Shown here piece after piece: positions 1-63,520 of a stretch of 64,000 nucleotides of DNA. A program made the translations under genes and the position numbers. Every line of letters begins with the position of its first letter. The first letter of the stretch is position 1. The DNA is from Ficedula albicollis (lineage: Eukaryota; Chordata; Aves; Passeriformes; Muscicapidae). The stretch is taken from the NCBI RefSeq assembly GCF_000247815.1, contig NC_021683.1, positions 7,882,148 through 7,946,147 on the forward strand. The letters are read 5' to 3'. Under the pieces are notes generated by a model. It did no database searches, was not told where the DNA came from, and saw only the letters and a program-made list of their open reading frames with translations.

Positions 1-2910
1 TTTCTGTATCTTCCCCCCTTCTGTGACAGATGTTCCCTGCTTTTTCGTTCCATCTTTTCCATGGGACTGCCCCAACACAGGGTCCTGTTTGCTGCCACAC
101 TCTGAGGTCAGTTCCAGCTTCATGCTACATGGGCATGTCCCCACTGCCACCCCCAAGCTCAGGGTGGGGGATTGCCCGTGGTCCTGGCCTCGTGGCTGCC
201 ACAAAGCCCCACCACCTTGTGTGGGAAGCACAATTCCCATCAGTGACAGCACAACCTCTCTTCTCTTCCCGGGTCAGAGCTATCTCAAACACTTGTTGCA
301 AATACTGGTGCACTCTGGCCACCTTCCAGAAGCATTGTGATCATCTACCCCCCCAAAATTCCTCCTCCTGCCTCAGCTGGAGGACACCTACTCTACTTCC
401 TGGCCTCAACCCTCTTAAGCAACTTCAGGCTGACAACATGCTCCATTCTGCAACCACCTTCCCCAGCAGGATGGAGGCGTAGAATGGGAACCAGGTCACA
501 GCTGCTGTGACCTACTGCCCTCTTCCCTAGGAGCAGAGGGAGCAGGATGTCACCTGGAGCGTCGCCCAGTCAGCTTCCCCTGGCATCTGTCTAGTGGCCA
601 AGGGGGAGATATATTTCCCCTATCCCCATCACCCCAGTGTTGAGATACAGACTCTGTGATGGGCATGGAAGAGATGAGAGATGGGAGGTTGATATTGGGC
701 TGGCAAAGCAAGCCTGGCATGTGTACCACACATGACCCAGGAGAACACTAAATATTAGTGGAGATGGAATCACTTCAGAGTATCACTGTTTCATAGCCAC
801 ACTGAAGGAGTAAGGTCCCTGCAGCCCAAAATCAGCTCTGATTTGGGGAACTGTGGTGCAGAAAGCCTGGCTGGCAAAGGCTGTGCAGGCACAGTGACAC
901 AAGGTCCTCACCAGGGCAGAAGGTGAAACCTCCCAAAGCCACGAATGTGTCTGGAAATGGAAATGTGTTTTGTAAATACCTGGGGATTGTGCACGACCTG
1001 AAAAAACAAGTCAGAGGCTGGAATGTTCTGAAGACAAGGGAGTTTGGAAAGAGCCAGACCCAGGGTCAGCACTTGGCTGGATGCTCCATGCTGCCAGCAA
1101 GGCTGTCCTGGGAGCAGCCCTGGTACTCTGCAAAGGAGCTGTTCCAGCCACAGCACCCCAGGAGCAAGGAGGTCCTGCCCAGCCGCTAGGAAAACGTTTG
1201 GGTTGTGCCCACCATCCAACTGAGATGTGTGGAAACCCCCTAAAGATGGAGGATCAAAGCCTGGGTCTCAGGCTGATTCCACCAACATGGCATCAGATGC
1301 AGCAGACAATGGGCACCAGTGGTCACCTGTGATTTACAGCTTCAAAATATAACGAAAGACCAAAAAAAGTCCTTTGTCAATTAATTTGGAAACAAGGAAT
1401 GGAAAATCCTGGGGAAGAAGAGGAAGATCCCAGAACAATGAGCTAAGGTGGCTCCATGGAGGCTGTGCCTGAGGTTGGCCATGCCATGGGAAGTGCCTCC
1501 AGGCTAGACATTTTTAGACACTGTTTTCCATGCCTTAGGTTTGGGAAAGGATCACAGGGATGTTGTTGGGTGCAGGAAAGGCTTCCTGGAGCTGAACCTG
1601 ACTTAACTGAATCACAGCCACCTGCGGATCTGTACTCCCCAGAGAAGAATGCCACAATAACAGAGTTCCCATTACAGTAGAAAAGTTAAACCAGAATCAA
1701 GACAAGTGCATAAGTTCAGTAGTAGGACACAAATATTTGGTGCCAGGAGTAATCAATCATTGTCCTCTGCAAGCTGCTTTGGGGCAAAATGAGAGTAAAT
1801 GAAGTGCAACAGCCTTTGTCACCCCTGAACTGTCTCCAGCCCCAGATGCCAATAGGCTCCAGTGTCTCACACCTTCACCATGAAGGATGAGCCCCTGTCC
1901 ATTCCAGGGCTCTTTGAGGACATTATGCAGGAGACAAGGAGCCCCCTGTGCTTTAGTGCAGCATCCCCTTTCCTGTGTGTTTGATAGGCCATGCGGGTAC
2001 CCAGCCCTCAAGTGGCATTGAAAGAGCCCCATGGTCCCCTCTCCTGAGACAATTGATCCCAGGGAAGGACTGTTCCTCATGGCATGTGTGAGAAGCAAGA
2101 GCTGGCACAAATATCCATCAGCACTGAACAGGCAAAAGTGCCCTATTAGGCGCTTGCCTGGGTGGTGTTTCTTGAGGAGACAATAGCCCTGGAAGAAGGA
2201 CCTGCTGTTTTGAAGAAGATTAAGTACCTGTGGCAGCAGCATGTGGATGAATCACAAGCCTCATGGGCTTAGAGCCCCTGGAAATGGCTTATGGCACTTT
2301 GAAAACAATGTCATGAATCTTCTGCAGATCAGATTAGGGAGTGGAACAATTATCTCAAAACCTGTTAGTCATGGGAGGCTCCAGGAGCTGGAGGAACAGC
2401 CTAGGGCAAGGGGAGCACTAGGAAGATACGGTGTGTGTCCCCCCTCCCAGGGACCTGCTTGAGCAGCCCCAGGAAAGGTGTGGGATGTGGCTGTGGTTGA
2501 ACCAGCCCCACTTCCCCTGTGAAAGGTGAGCTGTAATTAGCAGAACGGGTACGGAAGAGCTCAAGTAGGTCAAAAGGTAATGGGGCTATCACTGGCGTTT
2601 CCCAACAGCACGGCGTGCCTGGGAGGCACCCTTGGGGTTGGGCAATGGGCAGATGAACAAGGCCAGGCACTGTCTTCAAGGGAAGAGCCACTAGCCACCC
2701 TGACCAACCAACCTTTTGGGGGAAAGCTGGGCAGCAGCCAGAGGCAGCAAATGGTGCTGCTGGTCCAGCCCCACCACATGGGACCTGTGATGAGAAAACC
2801 CACAGAAAGCGCTGACTGGTGTGACAAAGAACACCATAGCTATCTACAAACCCATCTTGAGGTGTCCCAAAGAAGGGCATCCTGAGACCATGTGTGAGAA
2901 GATCTGGAAG
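1..2910. other. Non-coding region, nothing recognised
   Basis: I see no exon-like open segment with plausible splice sites and no recognisable protein similarity on either strand. Short open frames here have no family features. The stretch lies upstream of HSD11B2. In mammals the next gene on that side is ZDHHC1, but I could not recognise any part of it here. Confidence 0.5.
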
Positions 2911-3949
<1,039 letters not shown>

Positions 3950-5389
3950 TCCAACCCAGCTCTCAAGGGGTTGTGGAAATTCATGTTGCAATTTGGGAAT
4001 GGACACATCTACCCTCTGTGAAACACTGACATGGCTACGGACTCTACATTCTGTCTGTCCCTGCAAAGCACCATGTCCCTGACCCCACTCCCTTGCATGC
4101 CCCAGCACCTCCAGATCAACCAGCACAGTAAGGGATAGCCTCTCATGGAAAACAACCTTTCTCCAACAGCCCAAGTGAAGTGATGTGTGGTGAGGTTTAA
4201 CTGGGTCCCCTTCACAGCCCAAGTTCCCTGAGGCTCCACTTTGTGGCCACCTCAATTGCTTTCACCAGGTTCAGTAGCCCAGGGCCGCAAGCAAGCAGAT
4301 TCCTGTGGGAGAGCCCGCGGCCATGCTGTTGGGAACATCCCTCCTCCTCCTCCTCTACCTTGCCGGCTTCCCAACATTCCCTTGAGCACTTTGAGCTCAG
4401 CTGGGTGACACCACCACACCCCAGCCAAACCACCCCAGCCTGTTCCACGCTGTACTTCTGCAGCCGTTGCCATCCCCACTGATGAAATGTGTTTTTCTGC
4501 CAGTACCAGGGAGGTTGTTTCCAATAAGAATGGCACAGGCATCTCTGGCACGTGCCACCACCACAGCAGGGCTCAGGGGTCTGGCGGGGTGGCCAGTGCT
4601 GATGGCAGCACAGTGGTCAGGGCCTGGCTCCACCAGGAAGGGAGAGCAATGTTGATGATGGCACGTGAGAGCGCAGGCAGAGAGTGCCAAGAGTCAGGCC
4701 CACGGCAGGGACGCACGAAGGATCACCGAGTACGGGGACTTGGTGAAATATTAAAGCAGGTGCTTAATAAAGCGAGCCCAGCAGCAGCAATTACCCTGTG
4801 TAATTAACCTGGGAAGGAGAGGACTTTGCCCCCCAGCCAAGAGGTGCAGGGAGCTCCTGCCAGCAACTGCTGGAGGTGGCACGGACCTGGCACTCAGCAC
4901 TGCATGGCAGGGCTTCCCCAAGTTTTGCTGGAGCAAGCCAGGACCTGGCCTCCCTGCATGGCTCACCCTTCTGCAGCCCAGAATAACAGCAGGTAGGTGA
5001 GTGGCAGAGCACTGCCTGCTCTTGGTGCTGAGAAATGGTTTGGGATCCCCCTGGAGTCATTGTCCCCAAGTCACAGAGAGCAGCTGGGAGGGACTCACAC
5101 CTCACCTGCCTGCTCTAGGCACTGAGGAACTGAGCATGGCTGGGCAAAGCACCAGGACCTGGGCAGCCCAGTGCTCCTACAGTGCTCCCCAGCAGGGTCT
5201 GAGGGCACCTCCTGTGCAGGGAGACCTGATGGAGGGGTGGCCCTGAGGGTGGCCATGCCCTGTGTTCCCCCTGTCCCAGTAGGGTGTGGGTGCTGGTGGC
5301 ACTGGTTCTGGCTCGGGCAGCCTCCCTCCTGCTAAGCCACCCTGGATGCAATGCCACTTCCTGCCAGGAAGCTCTGCTGGGACAGGCAC
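3950..5389. other. Non-coding region between microsatellite and satellite
   Basis: No gene is recognised. The segment contains a short CTCCTC-rich tract near 4340-4357 and an AT-rich patch near 4745-4815 that is listed separately. Open frames overlap on both strands without splice signals or family motifs. Confidence 0.5.
4745..4815. promoter_or_regulatory. Possible conserved non-coding element (homeodomain-like sites)
   Basis: A compact AT-rich island in GC-rich surroundings carries GTGTAATTAACC, a TAATTA homeodomain core, plus ATATTAAAG and CTTAATAAAG. It lies about 3.3 kb upstream of the visible HSD11B2 exon 1. The enhancer role is inference from motif clustering only. Confidence 0.22.
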
Positions 5390-6706
5390 CGAGCCAAGCT
5401 GTGCCAGGCCAAACCAAGCTGAGCCGAGCTGTGCCAAACCAAGCTGAGCCGAGCTGTGCTGTAGGTGTCACATAATCAAGCCATACTGAACCAAGTTGAA
5501 CCATGCTGGACTGAGATGAGCTGAGCTGATATGAGATGACCCAGGCAAGCTGAGCTGAGCCGAGCTGAGTTGAAACAAGCTGAGCTGTGCCTACCTAGGT
5601 GGCATGACATCCTAAGCCATGCTGAGCTGAGTCATGCTGAGGCATACCAAGCTCTGCTGAGTTAAACTGTGCCTATTTAGGTAGCATGATGTCTCAAGAC
5701 ATGCTGAGCCAAGCCAGGCCAAGCTGTGTCAAGCTGAGCTGTGCCTGCTAGGTGTCCAGAGCTGTGCCGAACTCAGCTGAGCTGAGCTATCCTGTACATG
5801 GCATGATATCCCAAGCTGTGCTAAGCCAAGCTGAACTGAGCTATGTCTACTTGGGTGTCCCATGCTATACTGAGCTGTGCTGAACTGAGCTGAGCTGAGC
5901 TGAATTGCACCTATCCAGGTGGCATAATGTTCTGAGTTGAGCCAAACCAAGCTGTGCCAAGCTGAATCATGCCTACTAAAGTGCCACAATGTACAGAGCA
6001 GGGCTCAGCTGAGCTGAGCTCAGCTGAGCTGGGCCAAGCTGAGCTGGGCCAAGCCAAGCTGTGCCAAACTGAGTTGTGCCTTAACTGGGTGGCATCATGT
6101 CCCAGGCAAGACTGAGCCATGCTGAGCCATGCCAAGGTGAGCTGAATTGTGCCCACCAAGGTGGTAAAATGTCTTGAGCTCAGCTGGGTCAAGCTAAGCC
6201 AAGCCAAGCCATCCAAACCAAAGTGCCACTACCTGGCACATCATCATGTCCTGGTTTATGCTGAGCTGAGCTGTGCATATTGAGGTGGCCTGGTGTCCTG
6301 AGCTGAGCTGTGCCAAGCTGGACCAAGCTGAATTGTGCTTACTTAGGTGACAAAATGTCCTGAGCAGGGCTGAGCTGAGCTAAGCTATGCTGACCCAAGA
6401 TGAGCCATGTCTACTGAGCTGGCAAAATGCCCCAAGCTGCACTGAGCTGAATCTACTTGGGTGGCATCATGCCCCTAGCTGAGCTGAGCTGAGCCATGCC
6501 AGACTCAGCAGGACCGAATGCACCTACCTAGGCAGCACAATATCCTGAGCAGGACTGCGCCAAGCCAAACCGTGCCGAGCCAAGCCAAGCCGAGCTGAGC
6601 CGAGCCGTGCCTACCCAGGCAGCACGATGTCCCGAGCCGTGCCGCGCAGTTCCGCGCCAAGCCATGCCGCGTCGCGCAGAGCCGAGCCGAGCCGAGCCGT
6701 GCCGTG
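5390..6706. repeat. Degenerate GAGCT/GAGCC pentamer satellite with a higher-order unit
   Basis: About 1.3 kb consists of degenerate pentamers of the GAGCT, AGCCA and GAGCC type. They are interrupted roughly every 60-80 bases by a core resembling GTGCCTACCTAGGTGGCA followed by TGATGTCCTGAGC. I can see about 16 cores, for example near 5587, 5667, 5906, 6075, 6147, 6271, 6334, 6449, 6518 and 6605. Most of the array has lost CpG, with CG replaced by TG or CA. The last ~160 bases (6550-6706) are very CpG-rich. The array ends directly at a long poly-G block. The pentamers resemble vertebrate immunoglobulin switch-region repeats in sequence, but there is no immunoglobulin gene here. Confidence 0.9.
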
Positions 6707-6710
6707 GGTA

Positions 6711-25177
<18,467 letters not shown>

Positions 25178-25690
25178 CCTCGGCCTGCACACGGCCTTCT
25201 CTGGGCTTTCCAGGCACACCAGCCCCTGAGCGCGTGCAAAGCCAAAGGCACTGCCCTCCTGCACCGTGGGGGAAATCAGCACTAGACGTTAAAAACCAAA
25301 TTTCTTTCCAAAATCAGGTAGATCTATTTTCTATTGTGCAAGAATCAACATTTTCTAGAGACCTTGGTTTTGTATTTTTTCTAACCGTGCACCCCTCCAA
25401 GAGGCCCATCCCTGCCTGACTCAGCAGCTCTGCACCACAGGCTGGGATGTACCTCCTCAGCTACCAACAACCTTCCTTACTGCTCTGAGCTGTTTGTCTG
25501 CATCCCTCTTGGCTGGGTCAGGGCTGGGACCCTGCGGCCACTGCCTCCCTGCCACTCATTACACACTCCACATGCTCCCAACGAGTGCAGGGGCTGAGAC
25601 TAGGCTGCCAGTGCTGCAGAGCTCTTCATGAGATGACCTATGTGATTGTCACTTTTTAAATAAATCCATTCTTAATATTCCAGCAGGTTC
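25178..25690 (+). other. HSD11B2: HSD11B2 3' UTR
   Basis: About 0.5 kb follows the TGA stop with no further coding signal. It ends shortly after a canonical AATAAA. The exact cleavage site is inferred at 10-30 bases past the signal. Confidence 0.7.
25659..25664 (+). terminator. Polyadenylation signal of HSD11B2
   Basis: AATAAA in the context TTTTTAAATAAATCC, the first canonical hexamer downstream of the stop codon. A GT-rich stretch (CTGGCTGTCTCCTTCTGCAGTG) follows about 25 bases later, as expected of a downstream element. Confidence 0.75.
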
Positions 25691-26275
25691 TGGCTGTCTC
25701 CTTCTGCAGTGTAGTGCTGCAGTGCTGCTCAGGGATACCCAGCCTGTGGGCATCAACCATGAGCTGGGTCATGGTTGGCACCACGCTGAGCACTGTGGCA
25801 GGAGCCTCACATGCAGCAGCAGGTGCCACAGGTACTCCCAGAAAAGGGGTCAGCCTGCCAGGAAGGATTTGTGCCTGCTCCCTACTCCTCCCCAGCCCTA
25901 TGCCAAAGGCTTTCTTTTGCTTTGCTCTAACTCTATGGGGCAAGGATGGAAACGGTGACACTGCTCCATGTGGACAGCCCAATGCACTAGGGACAAGACA
26001 TGCAACTTCCTTACCTTATGGAACATTTCCCTAAGGCTGCACCCCTTAGCTTAGCAGCCAGCTGCACCCACAGACCAAGCACTGTCATAGCTTGGGCTGG
26101 AGGGAGTACCCTCACCTTCATGGGCTGGTACCACCACCATGCCTGTAGTAGAAACAAGTGACCCAACTCACACAGGAACCACACCAGGCTCCACTACCAC
26201 AGCTACCAGATTCCCTGTGACTGATGGAGGCTCCACCTGGGGCTGCAGGAACAAGTGCTCAAGTAAGCAGGAGAG
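25691..26275. other. Convergent intergenic spacer between HSD11B2 and ATP6V0D1
   Basis: A spacer of about 0.6 kb separates the inferred 3' ends of two converging genes. No gene or repeat is recognised in it. Confidence 0.6.
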
Positions 26276-27482
26276 TACAGTGCAGTAGGCAGATATTTAT
26301 TGGTGTAGAGAGGAGGGGATCACAGGAAAACAAACCGCAGAGGTGACCACAGCACAAGCTGGGACAGAGCCACTCTCCATTGATCCTTCCTCCCCAGCAG
26401 CATCCAGCATGTTTCCCTTCAGCAAGGCTTGTCTGCTGCCATTGCACATCTCCCAGAACTCAAGTGCAAGTAGGAACTAGCCAGTGCAGAGCAGCAAAGA
26501 GCAGGGCTGCCACACCATGCCCAGGGCTTGGCTCCCACCCCAGACCACATATGGGCAGGGCCTGGGACATCCCTGCCCCCACCAGGGTGACTAAGGCTCC
26601 TCTGTCCGCAGGCCAGCTGTGCAATAGAGCTCCATGGCAGTGCCAACCCACCCTCTGCAAGGGAGAAGCCTGGATGTCTGCCCTGGAGGGGTACAGGGGT
26701 GCATAACCATCCACAGAGTACAGAGAAGGCCCAGCTCTTGCATGGTTGTGACAGTAAACTGCAAGCTGTGAGTCTCCACAGCTCTGAGGAAGGAGCTCAG
26801 CCAGCTTATGGAGCCCTGTCCAGGGCAGCAGGGAGACTGATGAGAGCTGCTTCTGCGGACACAGAGAGGCTGTATGAGTGCAAATACTGCCAGAGTGGGA
26901 GGACTGTGCTCCACAAGCACTCTGGCTCTGCCCTCACATTCCCACAGGCTCCATTCCAGTCCTGGCCAGAGTTGCTTGGTCTCTCCCAGGTCAGGGTTCA
27001 CTCACTACAAGGGGATGCAGGGATTGCACAGCAGCATTGGCTACGCTACAAACCACATTCTAACTACATCTCACAGGAACAACACTGAGTAGGAGACGTG
27101 CAGAGCACTGACAGAGGGCCCCCCAGCCATGGCAGACCTGACCCATTCCTCTGCAGCAGTGGGACCCCTCAGAGGCAGCCCCCTGCAGCTCTATGAGCAT
27201 AAGCGTACACAGCAATTAGCACAGGAACACTGGGACTACTGCATACACAACAGGAGGCCCTCCTGCTGCACAGGGCTAAGCCTGGACCACTGGTCCCTCT
27301 GGATGTCTCACAGTACACACAATTCCAGCTTGTGAATAATTTAACTAGCAACTGTACAGTTTCCTCATTTGATCCAGTTCCAAAGATGGGATATCCCTGG
27401 AGTCTGGGCAAGGAACAACTCGGGGAGTTAGGGGTCCCTCCAGACTCCAGGGGTGGGAGAGTTGGACAGGAGCAGAGCAGAG
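26276..27482 (-). other. ATP6V0D1: ATP6V0D1 3' UTR
   Basis: About 1.2 kb lies between the TAA stop at 27483-27485 and the AATAAA. Short open frames in it have no recognisable features. The part nearest the stop includes an AT-rich stretch around 27335-27365. Confidence 0.65.
26296..26301 (-). terminator. Polyadenylation signal of ATP6V0D1
   Basis: TTTATT on the + strand gives AATAAA on the minus strand. It is the likely end of the ATP6V0D1 last exon, about 1.2 kb beyond its stop codon. Cleavage is inferred near 26270-26285. Confidence 0.65.
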
Positions 27483-60953
<33,471 letters not shown>

Positions 60954-60983
60954 GGCGGCAGCGACGAGACGGCAGCGCTACCG

Positions 60984-61087
<104 letters not shown>

Positions 61088-61200
61088 CGGGAACGGCCTG
61101 AGGCGATGGCGGCCGCCATGACGCCCTGGCCTCCGTGGCCCTGCTCCGGCTGCACGGCGCCCGGCGTGAGGCTCCCCTGCGCTGCACCTAAGCCACCGTG

Positions 61201-61351
61201 AACCATACAGGCAGAGGAAGGATGCACAAGTAAAGTTCGCGGTGTTGCCTACTGCCTAGACACCACTTCTACTAGTCAAGAAATACCTAGCTAGTTTAAG
61301 GGCTTTGCCAGGAGCTGGTCTGTACAAAAATGATTTTGTTTGATGTAGAGG
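61201..61351. other. Spacer between CpG island and LTR
   Basis: A short non-coding stretch, AT-richer than the island, with no features recognised. Confidence 0.5.
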
Positions 61352-61924
61352 TGTTGCAAAATGTGGGATATGTCAAGGTTATATTAAGGCAGGATGTTCT
61401 TTGACATAAGACCTCATCAGGAAGAACAGAGACCTAATCAGTGGAACAAGCAGCAGCCAGCACCCCTCATTCACCAATACCCTGGAACAAGCTTTAATGA
61501 TGTAATAACTCAAGATGGTGATGTATGTCTACATGTACACTGTTAACCTGGCTAAATACTTGAGGTCCATGTATCCTAGAGCTAAGCTATCTTCATTGTA
61601 ATGCTAAAAATCACGCCTGCTGATCAAAAAGACCCTGTTGAGGTGAAGACCCTTCCCATGAGCATGAGTAGAAGTTAGCTGGAATTCTATGGAAATTACT
61701 AACCAATCTTCATAGTGAGGCTGCGCTTGGGAAGTTACCAACCAACCCTGAGCTTCTCCGTGTTAATAATGGCACAGAAAGTCTGGTGGGGTGTGCTGGA
61801 TTTGTGGAATAACACCGAGCACCCAGGCTGGGGCAGCTCTGAAACAAACAATCACTTTCTCTCTGAAGTGTGTCGTTATCAGCTCGGTGCACACCAAGGA
61901 ACGAACCCGATTTTGTGGGTAACA
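61352..61924 (+). mobile_element. Probable solo LTR of an endogenous retrovirus
   Basis: The interval starts TGTTGC and ends GTAACA, an imperfect inverted TG...CA terminus pair, and spans about 573 bp. It has a TATA-like CTAAATA at 61552-61558. Downstream is a sequence of LTR R/U5 character: CACCGAGCACCCAGGCTGG, a degenerate poly(A) signal (GAAACAAAC), then CTCGGTGCACACCAAGGAAC and CCCGATTTTGTGGGTAACA. No internal gag/pol/env sequence and no clear target-site duplication were found, so the boundaries are approximate. Confidence 0.6.
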
Positions 61925-62115
61925 GCAGCATAGCCAGAACATCACCTGGGGCACCCCTGCTGCTGAAACAACACTTACACAGCCAGAAGAGGCACATCTG
62001 GTTTGACATGGATGCGTCCTGGATGTGTGGACGCTGTGCACAGGCCACCCTCACCTTGCTGTCACTCCCTGTCCCCTGAGAGCCCGAGCAGACACAGCAC
62101 ACCACTCCCACTGTG
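61925..62115. other. Spacer between LTR and AGRP 3' end
   Basis: About 0.2 kb with no features recognised. Confidence 0.5.
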
Positions 62116-62138
62116 CAGTGGCTTTTGCAAAGGGCTGC

Positions 62139-62144
62139 TTTATT
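62139..62144 (-). terminator. Polyadenylation signal of AGRP
   Basis: TTTATT on the + strand gives AATAAA on the minus strand, 57 bases past the AGRP stop codon. This implies a very short 3' UTR, as is usual for this gene. Confidence 0.8.
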
Positions 62145-62200
62145 GGAGCTGCAGAGCAGGAGGCACACGCAGGGGCGAGGAGCTGGCAGCCCCACGAGCA

Positions 62201-62392
62201 CTAGTTCTTGCCGCAGGGGAAGGTGGTGCTGATCTTCCTGCAGTAGCAAAAGGCGTTGAAGAAGCGGCAGTAGCAGGTGGCACAGGGGTCACAGCAGGGG
62301 ATCTGGTGGCCCAGGCAGGACTCCAGCAGACGGACGCAGCGCCGGGGGGAGCGCTCCTCACGGCCCTCAGCTTGCAGTTCTGTGGACGACGC
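62201..62392 (-). CDS. AGRP: AGRP coding exon 3 (cystine-knot domain)
   Basis: 63 codons plus TAG: ASSTELQAEGREERSPRR, then CVRLLESCLGHQIPCCDPCA, then TCYCRFFNAFCYC and FPCGKN. All ten knot cysteines and RFF are present. Acceptor CCCTGCAG. Confidence 0.97.
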   Translation of the reverse strand, partial: ASSTELQAEGREERSPRRCVRLLESCLGHQIPCCDPCATCYCRFFNAFCYCRKISTTFPCGKN

Positions 62393-63520
62393 CTGCAGGG
62401 GAGAGAGGAGGAAGAGGAGGGCAACAGCTGGTCCTGGACCACTGTGCCAGCAACAAGGAACTGCGTGGGAAAGAGCCAAGAGTGGCTGCTGAAACCTGGC
62501 ATTGCTGTCGTGTGCAACTCTGGGCTCTGTTTTCTGTTGGAAATCGCTGCTGAGCCCTCTGCAAGCATTGCTGCCTCATTCATGGTGTCTCAAGGCCTTT
62601 CTGCACACACTTATTTTGAAGTACAGCCTGGACTTTAGCAAACAGTGCTGTGCCTTCTGCCCAAACAGAGGCACCAGGGGCTGAGCCAGGCAACACAGGG
62701 CACTGTCCAGCAAGCTCCTGCTCTGCAGAGGCTTCCTGGGCTACACTTGAGGTTAATTAAATGGATTACAGGAGCACAGGCTTGGACCACTCTCCTTTGA
62801 GTGCTGGAGCCCCTTGCAGGTCTGAGCAGCCTCAGCTCATTTCAGCTCCTCAGGTGATGGACAGATAGTCCTGTGCCAGGCAGCACCATGCTGGGCTCAA
62901 AACCCCCCCAGCCCCAGGGACACAGAGAATGCTGCAGTGGCCTGAGGCTGCCCCACTCTTAGGGGTGTCTGTAAGAAAGCTCAGGGAGCCATACCTGTGG
63001 TTCCAGCAGGCTGCTTCTCTGCACAAGGTCACCATCAGCTTCTTGGACCCCCAGGGCCATCTGCTCAAACCCCAGCCTTGGGAGAGCTCCTGCAAAATAC
63101 AGAGAGACTGGACAAGGGGGCTGCTGGAGGGGCAGCTCTGATTCTTCTCCTTTTGCTCATGTGCCCCCACAGAAAAAAAGACCCCATTCCCTGTGGGCTG
63201 CCAGGCTACTGTCGCTAGCCAAGGCCAGGAGAAGCTGTGCTGCTTTAAGGGGAACCCCTAACTGTGGGTGTGGATCCCCAGTTCAGTTTTGGGGCCCAGG
63301 AGCAGCTGGTGGGGGGCAGTGAGGAGCAGGACTCACCTGCCGGCTCGGCAGACGCCTCCTTGACTCTGCGCTGCAGGCTGGTGTGGCGGGCTCTGTCCAC
63401 CCGCTCCAGCCCGCCGCTCGCCTTCTGCAGGTGGCCACAGCTGAGGTCAGCAGTCCTGAGATCCAGGACAGCTTGGATCCCCTGCAGCAGCCCACAGCAC
63501 AGCAGCAGCACGTTCAGCAT
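62201..63520 (-). CDS. AGRP: Agouti-related neuropeptide (AGRP)
   Basis: A secreted antagonist/inverse agonist of melanocortin receptors MC3R/MC4R that promotes feeding. Coding exons on the minus strand are 63337-63520, 62995-63089 and 62201-62392. They have GT-AG junctions and give 156 residues. The start ATG at 63520 (context GACCATG) is chosen because it opens a signal peptide, MLNVLLLCCGLLQGIQA; an in-frame ATG 29 codons earlier would bury it. The pro-region is divergent. A processing site REER|S occupies the place of the mammalian REPR|S cleavage site. The C-terminal domain has ten cysteines in inhibitor-knot spacing (C-V-R-L-L-E-S-C, PCCDPCATCYC, AFCYC, FPC) and the receptor-binding RFF in CRFFNAFC. 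Agouti (ASIP) is excluded by the absence of its basic region and by the syntenic position. A non-coding first exon probably lies further upstream. Confidence 0.97.
62393..63336 (-). other. AGRP introns (62393-62994 and 63090-63336)
   Basis: Two short introns of 602 and 247 bp. Nothing else is recognised in them. Confidence 0.85.
62995..63089 (-). CDS. AGRP: AGRP coding exon 2 (pro-region)
   Basis: 95 nt: 2 + 31 codons. It encodes ALPRLGFEQMALGVQEADGD, then LVQRSSLLEPQ. Acceptor TTTTGCAG, donor GTATGG. It was found by joining phases, because no long continuous ORF covers it. The start resembles the mammalian pro-region (LPGLGLRAP-like). Confidence 0.88.
63337..63520 (-). CDS. AGRP: AGRP coding exon 1 (signal peptide, pro-region)
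   Basis: 61 codons plus one base. The signal peptide ends near QA|VLDL, followed by pro-region LRTADLSCGHLQKASGG and RRVKEASAEPA. Donor GTGAGT. The single Cys in LSCGH is outside the knot domain. Confidence 0.93.

Noticed and set aside
1757..2242. 161-codon minus-strand open frame
   Set aside because: No family similarity that I can recognise and no splice or promoter signals. It is probably chance in GC-rich sequence.
5390..6706. Immunoglobulin switch region or heavy-chain locus
   Set aside because: The pentamers look similar, but no constant-region exon, J segment or I-promoter is visible, and the flanking genes are HSD11B2, ATP6V0D1 and AGRP.
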